A stretch of DNA of 64,000 nt from Paracoccus laeviglucosivorans (GCF_900182695.1 NZ_FXTK01000014.1:48648-112647), one strand, 5' to 3'. Counted from the first letter of the stretch, positions 55,018-63,622 are shown. The notes: generated by a model not told the origin, from the letters alone. Program-made: numbers and translations.

Positions 55018-56506
55018 CAGGATCGACTATTACTTCGACCGTAACCGTCTTGCGGGTGAGCAGTTGGACAGCGTTATCCGCATGTCAGCGGCCATGAACC
55101 GCTACTCGGAAAATGTGGCGGAGCTGCTGCTGATGGGCCGGACTGAATTGAATGATTTCAACGAGGCCCGCGACAGTCTGGAGAGCAGTCTTGATCGACT
55201 GGACACGCTGATTCGCGACGAAATGGAAATCATCACATCGCCCGAGGATCGCGAGAGCGAGCAGATCGAACTGGAACGCGTCGCGGTGATGCGGTCACTC
55301 TATGAGGATATCGACAGGCGCACACAATATTTGCTGATGCTGCGCGATCAGGGGCGTCTGGACGAGGCGATCCAGATATTCCGCGAGGAAATCGAAGACA
55401 GTCTGGACACCACGCTTGAAGTTCACATCAACGACGCCATCACCGACGAGGAGGCCGAATTGCGGCTGTATCAAAGCCGCACGAACCGCTTGGAACGAGA
55501 GCTGGAATGGATCATCAGCATCGTGACGGCCTCTGCTTTCATCATCTCGGCCATTGGTGCGCTGCTGCTGGCACGATCCTTGACCCGACCCATCGCGGCG
55601 CTTGAGGCCGCAACCCGCGAGATAGGCGATGGCAATCTGGCGCATCGACTTGATTATCGCGTGGGTGACGAATTCGGCAGCCTCGCCGCACAGATCAACA
55701 ATGCCGCCAGCCGGCTCGAAGCGCAGCGGTCATCCTTGCTGGAAATTCAGGCGGGGCTGGAAAACGAGGTCTCGCGCCGCACGGGGCAGTTGGAGGAGGC
55801 GAACCACCGCCTGCAGAAGCTGGACCATATGCGGATGCTGTTTCTGGCCGATATCGGCCACGAATTGCGCACCCCCCTGACGGTTCTGCGCGGTGAGGCG
55901 GAAATCGCCCTGCGGGGAGGCTGTCGCACGGTCGAGGAACATCGCGACACGCTGGACCGCATTGTGCATCTGAGTGCGCAGATGACCCGGCTGGTCGAGG
56001 ATCTGCTGTTTCTGGCCCGTGCCGAGGTCGATGCGATCCGCTTTGATATGCAGCCGCTGGATCTGCGCGACTTGTTGGAAATTGCTATGTCCGATGCTGC
56101 CGTTCTGGCGAAAGACAGCGGCGTGCAGCTTGAAGCCCAAGTTGTGCAAGAGCGCATCCTGGTCAACGCCGATGCGGGACGGCTGACGCAGGCCATGTTG
56201 ATTGCGCTGGACAATGCCATCAAATATGCCGATCCCGACTCGACGGTGCATGTGGCGCTGACCACCATGCAAAACAATGCTCTGTTCGTCGTCAGAAACC
56301 TCGGCCCTGAAATCCCAGCGGCAGAATTGCCGTTTGTCTTCAGCCGCTTTTATCGTGCCCGCCAAACGATGTCGGGCGCACAATCGGGCAGCGGGCTGGG
56401 TCTGTCGATTGCGAAATGGATCGTCGAGGGCCATGGCGGCCGTGTCGCGATTTCAAGCGGCGATCACATGACCGAATTGCGTATCCAAGTTCCTGTATCA
56501 TCATGA
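54929..56506 (+). CDS. Membrane sensor histidine kinase of the peptide-export locus
   Basis: A 525-residue protein starting at ATG 54929 inside the end of the ABC gene. Membrane helix 1 (IISFQILVTTMLLSVAAV), a ~160-residue acidic helical sensor domain (~30-190), membrane helix 2 (IISIVTASAFIISAIGALLL), HAMP, HisKA with FLADIGHELRTPLTVLRGE (H311) and an ATPase (GSGLGLSIAKWIV). The sensor domain resembles four-helix-bundle TorS/chemoreceptor-like sensors. Coupling to the exporter suggests that it senses envelope state or the peptide; this is inference. Confidence 0.88.
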   Translation: MTIRLKIISFQILVTTMLLSVAAVTWHYVDRIDYYFDRNRLAGEQLDSVIRMSAAMNRYSENVAELLLMGRTELNDFNEARDSLESSLDRLDTLIRDEMEIITSPEDRESEQIELERVAVMRSLYEDIDRRTQYLLMLRDQGRLDEAIQIFREEIEDSLDTTLEVHINDAITDEEAELRLYQSRTNRLERELEWIISIVTASAFIISAIGALLLARSLTRPIAALEAATREIGDGNLAHRLDYRVGDEFGSLAAQINNAASRLEAQRSSLLEIQAGLENEVSRRTGQLEEANHRLQKLDHMRMLFLADIGHELRTPLTVLRGEAEIALRGGCRTVEEHRDTLDRIVHLSAQMTRLVEDLLFLARAEVDAIRFDMQPLDLRDLLEIAMSDAAVLAKDSGVQLEAQVVQERILVNADAGRLTQAMLIALDNAIKYADPDSTVHVALTTMQNNALFVVRNLGPEIPAAELPFVFSRFYRARQTMSGAQSGSGLGLSIAKWIVEGHGGRVAISSGDHMTELRIQVPVSS

Positions 56507-57189
56507 GTCCACCGTTGGCCAAAATCCTGCTCGTCGAAGACGACCCCCGCATCGCCAGTTTCGTCAACCGAGGCCTGAAGGCCGAGGGGCACACATTGGA
56601 CATCGCCGGCGATGGTGCCAGCGCGATGGCGATGATGCGCAAATCCGACTATCCGCTGGTGATCCTCGACCGAATGTTGCCAGATTTCGATGGTGTGACG
56701 ATCTGCCGTCAGATGCGGACCGAGGCGATCGCATCGCGTGTGCTGATGCTGACCGCGCGCGACGATCTGGGTGACAAGATCGAGGGGTTGAACGCGGGCG
56801 CCGACGATTACCTGACCAAGCCCTTTGCGTTTGACGAACTAGTCGCACGGGTCGAGGCGTTGCTGCGCCGTGCCCCCGATATCCGCTTCGATCCGGTATT
56901 GCAGGTGGACAATCTGGTGCTGGATCCAACGACACGTCAGGTCACCCGAGGCGGCCGAAACATTGACCTGACGCCAAAGGAGTTCGCGCTGCTACGCTAT
57001 CTGATGGAGCATAGCGGTGCGGTGCTCAGCCGGACCCAGATCCTGAACAACAATTGGGGTTACGGCTTCGATACCGGTTCGAAAATCGTCGATGTTTATA
57101 TCCGTTATCTGCGCGCCAAGATCGACGACACCGCAGAGACACCTTTGATCCACACCGTGCGCGGCGCGGGCTATCGCATCGGAAACTGA
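56503..57189 (+). CDS. OmpR/PhoB-family response regulator
   Basis: From ATG 56503 (overlapping the kinase stop, ATGA), 228 residues. Receiver with VEDDPRI, phosphoacceptor D56 (VILDRMLPD) and KPFAFDELVARV; C-terminal winged helix (LTPKEFALLRYLMEHSGAVL, NWGYGFDTGSKIVDVYIRYL, RGAGYRIGN). It is the cognate regulator of the upstream kinase and probably controls the export locus. Confidence 0.92.
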   Translation: MSPPLAKILLVEDDPRIASFVNRGLKAEGHTLDIAGDGASAMAMMRKSDYPLVILDRMLPDFDGVTICRQMRTEAIASRVLMLTARDDLGDKIEGLNAGADDYLTKPFAFDELVARVEALLRRAPDIRFDPVLQVDNLVLDPTTRQVTRGGRNIDLTPKEFALLRYLMEHSGAVLSRTQILNNNWGYGFDTGSKIVDVYIRYLRAKIDDTAETPLIHTVRGAGYRIGN

Positions 57190-57265
57190 CCGGTTTGGCG
57201 ATAACGCAGGAATAACCCGCAGGAGTGATGCGTATCCATCAGGCAAGCCCTGAAAGGACACGACC

Positions 57266-57763
57266 ATGCTCGCCCATCCTGTGACAAAGGCTACGGCTCG
57301 ACCAGGCTTTGCCCATGCGCTGGCCTCGTTCCGCATCTGCTTTGGAGTGCTGGTGATGTGGGAATGCTGGCGGTTTATCCGTGAAGACCGGGTTTGGCGC
57401 AACTGGATCGCGCCGGATGCCTACATTTCCCATCCTGGCCCCGCGTGGGTCAGCCCCTTGCCCGAAGCTTGGCTGGAACTGGCTTGGCTTGGGATGGGCG
57501 TGGCCGGGCTATTCGTAATGCTGGCCCTGTTCTACCGAGCTGCAATCATCGCTTTGGTGCTGATCGTTGGCTATTTCCTCTTGCTGGATGCGACCGAGCC
57601 TATGAACCGTCTCCGTCTAATCCTGTTCTTTGCGCCGATACTGGGTGTCCTGCCAACTGCACAGATCTTGTCGCTGGATGCCAAAGGACCCACCAAGTCG
57701 ATCCGCCCATCTTCTAAACGGCATTCTTCAAATGCTTCCGACAACATCACCGTGCCGCATTGA
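57266..57763 (+). CDS. HTTM-domain-like membrane protein (short)
   Basis: A 165-residue protein with about four membrane segments resembling the N-terminal horizontally transferred transmembrane (HTTM) domain of vitamin K-dependent carboxylase-like proteins and SdpB: FRICFGVLVMWECWRFIRED, AWLELAWLGMGVAGLFVMLA, YRAAIIALVLIVGYFLLLDA and FAPILGVLPTAQILSLDA. The family's usual C-terminal half is missing, replaced by a polar tail. ATG has GAAAGGA upstream. It follows the two-component genes by 76 bp and may belong to the peptide locus. Confidence 0.62.
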   Translation: MLAHPVTKATARPGFAHALASFRICFGVLVMWECWRFIREDRVWRNWIAPDAYISHPGPAWVSPLPEAWLELAWLGMGVAGLFVMLALFYRAAIIALVLIVGYFLLLDATEPMNRLRLILFFAPILGVLPTAQILSLDAKGPTKSIRPSSKRHSSNASDNITVPH

Positions 57764-58036
57764 TCTGAGCGTAATCAGCTTGGTTAAACCGCCTTGCGAG
57801 CGACATTCGGAGTAGAGCTCGGCCTCGTCCGAGGCTGGTGCTCAGATCGGCTGCGGATAGCACGGCGCCGCAGTGCCGGCTACAAGTGGGATATAGCGGA
57901 CTCTGTTGGTCCTTCTGATCCAGAACTACAGACGCTTCGTCAGAGACCTGATTTGGTCACCGATCACACATCGGCGCCAATCAATGAAAGATCGCCATAA
58001 TTGTATCGGCTATCCGTGAGTTTTTTTGCCGGCTCA
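57764..58036. other. Intergenic before the ECF41 operon
   Basis: No gene recognised; the segment ends in the ECF41-type promoter. Confidence 0.5.
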
Positions 58037-58063
58037 TGTCACATCCGGCTTTCCGGCCTCGTC
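58037..58063 (+). promoter_or_regulatory. ECF41-type autoregulatory promoter
   Basis: TGTCACA (58037-58043), exactly 16 bp, then CGTC (58060-58063), matching the known ECF41 target TGTCACA-N16-CGTC, 32 bp before the carboxymuconolactone-decarboxylase-like gene. Confidence 0.8.
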
Positions 58064-58094
58064 ATATCGGTGTCAGATGCAAAAGGAGACCGCC

Positions 58095-58568
58095 ATGACA
58101 CCCCGCATGACCGATCACATGAAGCGCGCCAAGGCCGGGTTCGAGCCGATGTTCGCCGTCGAGACCGCCATTCAGGGCAGCACGCTGGAGCCGATGCTGA
58201 TCCATCTGGTCAAGCTGCGCGCCAGCCAGATCAACGGCTGCGCCTTCTGCCTGCAGATGCATGTGGCCGAGGCGCTGAAGGACGGCGAAACGCCGTTGCG
58301 CCTGCACATGCTGCCCGCTTGGCGCGAAAGTGGCCTTTATTCCGAACGCGAACGCGCAGCACTGGCCTGGACCGAGGCGCTGACCCTGCTGCCCCAGACC
58401 GCCGCGCCCGATGCGGATTGGAACGCTGTCGAGGCTGCGTTCGACGCCGATGAACGTGCGTGGCTGACTCTGTCGATCGCCGCGATCAACCTGTGGAACC
58501 GCGTGCAGGCCGGCTTGCGCGTTCCGCACGCGACCACCCTGCCGACAGTGCAGGCGCATGCAGCCTGA
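58095..58568 (+). CDS. AhpD/carboxymuconolactone-decarboxylase-family protein
   Basis: A 157-residue all-helical protein with the redox CxxC motif in INGCAFCLQMHVAEALKDGE. AhpD-like proteins of this type (COE/COM partners) accompany nearly all ECF41 sigma factors and are their main known targets. It is preceded by AAAAGGAG and the ECF41 promoter, and overlaps the sigma gene by 11 bases. Confidence 0.9.
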   Translation: MTPRMTDHMKRAKAGFEPMFAVETAIQGSTLEPMLIHLVKLRASQINGCAFCLQMHVAEALKDGETPLRLHMLPAWRESGLYSERERAALAWTEALTLLPQTAAPDADWNAVEAAFDADERAWLTLSIAAINLWNRVQAGLRVPHATTLPTVQAHAA

Positions 58569-59409
58569 TCCGGGCGCCATCTTCGAGGAGCAGCGGCCCC
58601 GGCTGCTGCGCCTTGCCTATCGCATGCTGGGCAGCCATGCCGAAGCCGAGGACATGGTGCAGGAAGCTTTCCTGCGCTGGCACAAGGCAGAAGGCGTCGA
58701 GGTTCCCGCGGCCTGGTTGACCCGCACCGTCTCGCGCCTCTGCCTCGATCAGATGAAATCGGCGCGGACCCGGCGCGAAACCTATCCAGGCACCTGGCTG
58801 CCAGAGCCGCTGATCGAGGTCGAGGACGACGCCCTGCGCCCTGACAACCTGACGCTGTCGCTGATGATGGCGCTGGAGCGGCTCTCGCCGCTGGAGCGCG
58901 CGGCCTTTCTGCTGCACGATGTCTTTGGCCAGCCGCTGGACGAGGTGGCGCAGATCGTCGATCGCAGCCCTGCCGCCACACGCCAGCTGGCCAGCCGTGC
59001 GCGCGCGCATGTGCAGGTCGACCGGCCTCGCTACGAGGTGACCCGCGACACCGGCGATGCCCTTGCACGCGCCTTTTTCGACGCGTGCCGGTCGGGTGAT
59101 GCGACGGTGCTTGGCGCCATGCTGGCCGAAGGTGCGACACTGCATTCCGATGGCGGCGGCAAGGTGTCGTCCTATCCGAACGTGATTGAGGGCGCCGAAA
59201 ACCTCGTGCGGCTGTTCCTTGGCCTTCAGCGCAAATTCGGCGAGCAGATGCAGTTCCTGGGTGCCACGATCATCGACGGCCTGCCAGGGTTTGTCAGCCG
59301 CGTCGATGGCAACCTGCAGACGACCGCTCTGGAAATCGCCGACGGTCGCATCACGGCGCTCTATATCACGCGCAATCCCGACAAGCTGTCGGGCGTCATC
59401 CGCCACTAA
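58558..59409 (+). CDS. ECF41-family (SigJ-like) RNA polymerase sigma factor
   Basis: A 283-residue protein: sigma region 2 (LLRLAYRMLGSHAEAEDMVQ, EAFLRWH), region 4 (LSPLERAAFLLHDVFGQPLD) and a ~110-residue C-terminal SnoaL-like/NTF2 domain containing the regulatory DGGGKVSSYPN and the NPDKL motif (RNPDKLSG), both typical of ECF41. These act without a separate anti-sigma factor; the C-terminal domain modulates activity. Operon with the AhpD-like gene under its own promoter type. Confidence 0.93.
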   Translation: MQPDPGAIFEEQRPRLLRLAYRMLGSHAEAEDMVQEAFLRWHKAEGVEVPAAWLTRTVSRLCLDQMKSARTRRETYPGTWLPEPLIEVEDDALRPDNLTLSLMMALERLSPLERAAFLLHDVFGQPLDEVAQIVDRSPAATRQLASRARAHVQVDRPRYEVTRDTGDALARAFFDACRSGDATVLGAMLAEGATLHSDGGGKVSSYPNVIEGAENLVRLFLGLQRKFGEQMQFLGATIIDGLPGFVSRVDGNLQTTALEIADGRITALYITRNPDKLSGVIRH

Positions 59410-59471
59410 CCTGCCCCCCTCCCGGAACAGGACGCTTCTGGGCTGTCCATTCCCCATGTTCGGAGACAGTC

Positions 59472-59587
59472 ATGAAATCCGCTCTTTTGCTGAACGCAAG
59501 TCCCATGGGCGACAAGGCCCGCGCCAGCCAGCGTTCACGGGACTTGGTGAACATAGAGAGCCGCGCTTTGCGCGTCCCGTGTCACAG
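59472..59587 (+). pseudogene. Truncated N-terminus of a flavodoxin-fold protein (tentative)
   Basis: ATG 59472 gives MKSALLLNASPMGDKARASQ, reminiscent of the start of NAD(P)H:FMN oxidoreductases/azoreductases (LxxNASP loop), with GGAGACAG upstream. Similarity ends after ~15 residues; the 271-bp repeat begins at 59588, so the gene may have been cut by it. Confidence 0.35.
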
Positions 59588-59858
59588 CAAATGCCGTTGC
59601 CGTGGATCGACCGGGCATGGGCCCGGCTCACCCCGGCGCCGCAGTCTTTTCCGATCACATGTCGTCCGCCTCGCATCCGCCGTCCGGTCGGATCAATGGG
59701 CGAGCGCCGCGCAGGCGCGTCGTCTGCGGCCGGGCCCGTGTCCTCGCTTTGCTGCGGGCCGCGCCAGCCCGGCCTCCGACCCATGACCGCCCGGCCTGCC
59801 GCCACGGGCAGGGCGGTGCCCTTCCCGTTCTGCCCTCTGGAAAACACCGGGGTTTTCC
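59588..59858. repeat. 271-bp interspersed repeat, copy A
   Basis: About 96% identical (roughly ten substitutions and one indel by eye) and in the same orientation as 63729-64000. GC-rich and without a conserved gene. It ends in a strong palindrome (CCCTCTGGAAAA ... TTTTCCAGAGGG, 59834-59865). Confidence 0.9.
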
Positions 59859-59865
59859 AGAGGGC
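59834..59865. terminator. Perfect 12-bp palindrome at the end of repeat copy A
   Basis: CCCTCTGGAAAA (59834-59845) pairs with TTTTCCAGAGGG (59854-59865) around CACCGGGG. It could be a bidirectional terminator or a recombination end; no T tract follows. Confidence 0.5.
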
Positions 59866-59941
59866 AGACGGAAAGGCCTCGGCCCAAGCGGACGAGGGGC
59901 ACCGGGGCCCAGTGCCGTGCCCAGATTGGAAAGGATATTTA

Positions 59942-60337
59942 ATGTCAGAGCTTCAAGCTGCCTTCGGATCGGATTCCGCCACCACGGCCCGCATTGCCGC
60001 GCAAAATGACAGTTTTCGTCGCCCGCTTGGCTGTGCCGCCATGTGGGAGGGCCAGCTTTTGCGCGGACGCGCCGTCAGCACACCGGGTTTCCGCGAATTT
60101 ACGGAGACCGAGCAGAGCGCGCTTATCCGGGGCGTCATCGGGTTCGAGGCCTTTGACGAAGGCAATGACCCATGGGGTCTGCATGACTTCGGCATCGTGG
60201 CCGCAGGCGATGCGCGCATCTTCTGGAAGATGGATCTTTACGATCCCGATTACTGTTTCTGCGTCGATCACGAAGCCGCCGCCCATCCCAGGCAAGTGCG
60301 CCGGGTGCTGACGCTTTATCTGCCCTTGGAACACTGA
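59942..60337 (+). CDS. DUF3768-family protein
   Basis: A 131-residue protein with the family core: ARIAAQNDSFRR at the start, then the ending-region DPWGLHDFGIV, FWKMDLYDPDY and VDHEAAAHPRQVRRVLTLYL. DUF3768 proteins occur in alphaproteobacterial plasmids and mobile islands; their function is unknown. ATG 59942 has GGAAAGGA upstream. Confidence 0.82.
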   Translation: MSELQAAFGSDSATTARIAAQNDSFRRPLGCAAMWEGQLLRGRAVSTPGFREFTETEQSALIRGVIGFEAFDEGNDPWGLHDFGIVAAGDARIFWKMDLYDPDYCFCVDHEAAAHPRQVRRVLTLYLPLEH

Positions 60338-60966
60338 TCCCGGCATCGGCCCGCCTGTCTCCCGTATCGGGCAGGGCCGACCCGCCGCTGCGCGCGCCAC
60401 CACCGCCCCGCGCGGCCATTGGCAAGCCGATCCATTCCGCAAGAAATTCTGAACCTGCGCCGGGCCTAGGCCTGGGTGCTGATCAGGAAGGGTGGCCTCT
60501 CCGCCAAGATTGCCCGTCGCTTCCCGAGGCAACACGCGATCCATTGACCGCCTCGGTGCCGCCCCACGGGGCGGGAACTCAGAAACTTAAGCGAGATCGC
60601 CGGAGCGATCAACCGACCACTCCAGCTTGAGGGCAGAGCCTATCCAAGGCTTCGCAACGCTTGCCGCGACCCCCTGGGATGGCGTCCGATCCGTGCCGGG
60701 GGCCGCTCCGTGAAGTGTCAGAACGGATTGGCAGGGATTATCGCGGGCGGGTGCCAAACGCGACCCGGCTCAGGAAAGGCAGCTGGAAATACCAGAGGGC
60801 AGTGTCTGGCAGTCCGCAGTTGCTCTGGTTTGTGCTCACGCTGCGGCGCAGGGAATGCATAGCGGCTTTGCCAGTTTTCGCAGTGCTCGTCGGCGATTGC
60901 CCAAACTATATCCGTCTTGTCCGAAACATGCCCGTTGAATGGGCGAGATGAAAACAAGGTGTTGAT
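60338..60966. other. Intergenic, no gene recognised
   Basis: About 630 bp. Frames on both strands (e.g. 60661-60951 plus, 60718-61251 minus) lack ribosome binding sites and known motifs. Confidence 0.45.
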
Positions 60967-61161
60967 ATGTCCGTCGTCGAACTGAGCCGTTACAAAGCTG
61001 CTGCTGGTTTTGGTCTGGTTTTTGAGCGTATTGCTGCGATGGTCATCGCCTGGAACGAAGCCCGCATCACGCGCCGCGAATTGAGCCTGCTGACCGATCG
61101 CGAACTTACCGATATCGGTGTGAGCCGTGGCGATATTGAACGTATCGCCCGCGGCGCCTGA
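60967..61161 (+). CDS. DUF1127 (YjiS-like) protein
   Basis: A 64-residue Arg-rich protein ending in the DUF1127 motif LSLLTDRELTDIGVSRGDIE RIAR (split here). Such small proteins are implicated in RNA metabolism and phosphate/carbon adaptation in Agrobacterium and Rhodobacter. The start has AAGGTG upstream and a strong terminator follows, so it is monocistronic. Confidence 0.88.
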   Translation: MSVVELSRYKAAAGFGLVFERIAAMVIAWNEARITRRELSLLTDRELTDIGVSRGDIERIARGA

Positions 61162-61198
61162 GCGCTGTCTCGCCAAGGGCACTACACCGCGATTACAT

Positions 61199-61228
61199 AA
61201 CCCCGCTGCCAGGCAGCGGGGTTTTTTG
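61199..61228 (+). terminator. Rho-independent terminator after DUF1127 gene
   Basis: CCCCGCTGCC (61201-61210) and GGCAGCGGGG (61212-61221) are perfect inverted arms followed by six T. Confidence 0.88.
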
Positions 61229-61505
61229 TTGGTGGGGGATAGTTTCGGCACATGCTTGAGGCGAGATCCCCTGCGTTGCTTTTATCAGCTGCTGTCGCTT
61301 CCCCCAGAAGGAGGAGCATTGACATTGACGATATGAGCCGAGGACAGCAGCGCTTCGAGATAGGTAATACGGTTCCTGAGCATCATCACGAGCGCAACAG
61401 AGTCCGAGGACGCAGATGTGGGAATAAGATGGATATTCATTTACACAGAATTCTGCATAAGCTCGAAGCTGCTCGTTCTACGTTGAAATTTCGTTTCTGA
61501 GGTAT

Positions 61506-61682
61506 TCAGTTCAGGTTTGCATCGGGTGCGCGAATGGCAACCGCGGGTTCGGCAGCGAGTGTTTCGTATAGCGCCCGGTAATCTTTGTGATGCGAGTAGA
61601 TCCGCAATGCTTCGAGAATGCGTTCCCAGTCGTCGGCGGCAATGGCCGGACGAAACTCAGCAAATTTTGTCGATACTTTCAT
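61506..61682 (-). CDS. Small protein of unknown function, 58 residues
   Basis: ATG 61682 on the minus strand, preceded by AAGGGGGA at good spacing, gives MKVSTKFAEFRPAIAADDWE then RILEALRIYSHHKDYRALYE and a short tail. The composition is protein-like and amphipathic helical; no family recognised. Confidence 0.5.
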   Translation of the reverse strand: MKVSTKFAEFRPAIAADDWERILEALRIYSHHKDYRALYETLAAEPAVAIRAPDANLN

Positions 61683-62299
61683 CAGTCCCCCTTCATGCAG
61701 GAGGGGAATGCTTCGATCCGACGAGAAGTTCCGGTCTCACGAGGATCGATGCAAGAATGAGCTTGATGCACCCTGAGATGATGTGCACCGAACCTTGGCC
61801 GAGCCCAAGACATCACGGACCGTTGGGTTTGATCGCCGATCAGCTGAAGCTCAGTTGGTCTATCAGGATCATCCTGTCGTGGCTTTCCCGGCCCGATCAC
61901 TGCTGACCTTTGGGCATACGCCTCACCTATCGAGCGGAAGTCCCTCGGCCCCGTGTCAGATAGTGCTGGCAGGTCGTCAAAAGACAATCTGGCGGCACCT
62001 TCCAGCGCCGCCCGATTGATGAACCAAAAAAACAGGATACGCTTTAAAACAGAAACGAAGCACTCATAACCACTGGATGCGGTTCTAAGGCATCGCGGCC
62101 CAATCAGAAAGCTGACCTTTTGGTCAATTGACGTCCGTCCTCCTGGGCTTATCGGCGACAATCCGCAAGTTTGCGTGAAACCGACCAAAAGAAACAGGGT
62201 GCATTTTCAGGAAAGCATTGCGGCAGGCGCGGGTTCTATTTACCACAATGCACATTCGGACTGCCGTTCCGACCGGAATACCAACCGCGATATAGGGAC
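61683..62299. other. Intergenic, no gene recognised
   Basis: About 620 bp. A 168-codon frame on the minus strand (61682-62188) lacks a start signal and family similarity. Confidence 0.45.
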
Positions 62300-62619
62300 A
62301 TGCCAGGTATGGATATCGATCTCGACGCTCTGAGCCTTAAGGAGTTGAAGGCGCTGAAGACCCAGGTGGATCGCGCCGTCGACGGTTTCGAGGCCAAGCA
62401 GAAGCAGAAGGCGCTGGACGCGCTCAAGGCCGCCGCCCAGAACATGGCTTCAGCCTGAAGGATTTGCTGGACGACAAGAGCATCAAAGGTGCGCCGGTTG
62501 CCGCAAAATACGCGCATCCGGAAAATCCCGATCAGACCTGGACTGGCCGCGGCCGCAAACCGCGCTGGGTGCAGGACGCACTTGATGAGGACAAGAAGCT
62601 GGAAGATCTCGCAATCTGA
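62300..62619 (+). pseudogene. H-NS/HvrA-family nucleoid protein with a one-base deletion
   Basis: The N-terminal oligomerisation helix reads MDIDLDALSLKELKALKTQV to DALKAAAQN, then hits TGA. Adding one base near 62442 (AACATGGC to GAACATGGC) restores EHGFSLKDLLDDKSIKGAPV, AAKYAHPENPDQTW and the AT-hook-like DNA-binding core TGRGRKPRWVQDAL with the usual ending EDLAI. Everything else, including ribosome binding and terminator, looks intact. It is either a very recent pseudogene or a sequencing indel. Confidence 0.82.
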
Positions 62620-62646
62620 TTTGCGAGTTTTGTAATAAGCATGATA

Positions 62647-62672
62647 GGTCGCGCTGAAAGCGCGGCCTTTTT
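62647..62672 (+). terminator. Rho-independent terminator after the hns-like gene
   Basis: GGTCGCGCT (62647-62655) pairs with AGCGCGGCC (one G-T pair) with a GAA loop, followed by TTTTTC. Confidence 0.82.
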
Positions 62673-62772
62673 CATGTCGCGCGCAAACATTTGCTGCATC
62701 GTGCATTCGGTATTTGTCTCGGTACCGGATTCATGCAAGGCAGGTGTCGGAATTTGCCAGATGGAGAATGAT

Positions 62773-62979
62773 ATGGCGACCGGCACGGTAAAATGGTTCA
62801 ACAGCGACAAAGGTTACGGCTTCATCCAGCCCGATGCCGGCGGCGGCGATGTCTTCGTACATATCTCTGCTGTGGAACGCGCCGGACTGCGTGGCCTGTC
62901 CGATGGGCAGAAGATTTCCTACGAGGTCGAGCGTGCCCGCAACGGCAAGGACAGTGCAGTCGATCTCAAGGCGCTTTGA
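62773..62979 (+). CDS. Cold-shock-domain protein
   Basis: From ATG 62773, 68 residues with the CSD RNA-binding motifs GTVKWFNSDKGYGFI (RNP1) and GDVFVHISAVE (RNP2). Single-stranded nucleic-acid chaperone. GGAG precedes the ATG; the in-frame ATG at 62761 is less likely. A long AT-richer leader precedes it and a perfect terminator follows. Confidence 0.95.
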   Translation: MATGTVKWFNSDKGYGFIQPDAGGGDVFVHISAVERAGLRGLSDGQKISYEVERARNGKDSAVDLKAL

Positions 62980-63024
62980 GGCCGTTATTTCGCAGCATTT
63001 GCCTCTCTGCGCGATCCGGAAACC

Positions 63025-63051
63025 AAAAGGCCGCCCATCGGGCGGCCTTTT
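63025..63051. terminator. Bidirectional rho-independent terminator
   Basis: Perfect 12-bp arms AAAAGGCCGCCC (63025-63036) and GGGCGGCCTTTT (63040-63051) with loop ATC, between the convergent cold-shock and DUF892 genes. Confidence 0.88.
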
Positions 63052-63080
63052 CGATGCAAGGGCCCACCGGGGATCCCGGG

Positions 63081-63590
63081 CTATTCGGCAGGCTCCATGG
63101 CGGCTGCGTTGATCTTACCCTCGGCAAGTCTGGTCATGCGCTGATCACCCTCCCAGGTGTGGTCAAGCTCTTGCTGCAGGCGTGCCCCCTGATCATCCCG
63201 GCCGAGCCGGTTGGCAAAGCTGCGCACGCAACCATACCCCGCGATCGCATAATGGGCCATGTGCTGGTATTGCGTGATGATCGCCGCATCCCGAACATCG
63301 CCATCTGCAAAATCTGCGTCGAGCGCATGCTTGCGCGCCTCGGCAACGATGCCCTCCATGCCTTTGCAATGTTTGCCGCCGGGATCAATGCCGTTTTCGG
63401 CGCAGATGATCGCAAGTGTTTCCAGACCGCGCGAGATGCCGTTCTGCCCGGCGATCAGCGCGTCCGCCAGTTCGGAACTGGTCGCCACCTCGCGCAACTC
63501 GACCGTGACTGCCAGAGACTGGCCCAAAGCGGAGTGCAGATCTTTCAGCTCGTCCTGATACAGATCCTGAAGGTTCTTGATGGTCATCAT
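63081..63590 (-). CDS. DUF892 (YciE/YciF) ferritin-like stress protein
   Basis: A 169-residue four-helix protein: MTIKNLQDLYQDELKDLHSA, then CAENGIDPGGKHCKGMEGIV, the metal-site-like RDAAIITQYQHMAHYAIAGY and LQQELDHTWEGDQRMTRLAE. DUF892 proteins are di-iron-like stress proteins of unknown activity. AAGGAGA precedes the ATG. An EcfG-type promoter lies 33 bp upstream. Confidence 0.9.
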   Translation of the reverse strand: MMTIKNLQDLYQDELKDLHSALGQSLAVTVELREVATSSELADALIAGQNGISRGLETLAIICAENGIDPGGKHCKGMEGIVAEARKHALDADFADGDVRDAAIITQYQHMAHYAIAGYGCVRSFANRLGRDDQGARLQQELDHTWEGDQRMTRLAEGKINAAAMEPAE

Positions 63591-63622
63591 CTTCTCCTTT
63601 TCGGTTCTCGTTCAGCCTTCTC

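Noticed and set aside
59470..59847. Minus-strand frames inside both copies of the 271-bp repeat (125 and 122 codons)
   Set aside because: The frames are similar only because the repeat is duplicated; they have no start signal and diverge at the repeat edge.
61682..62188. 168-codon minus-strand frame
   Set aside because: No start signal, no recognisable domain, and unusual composition.
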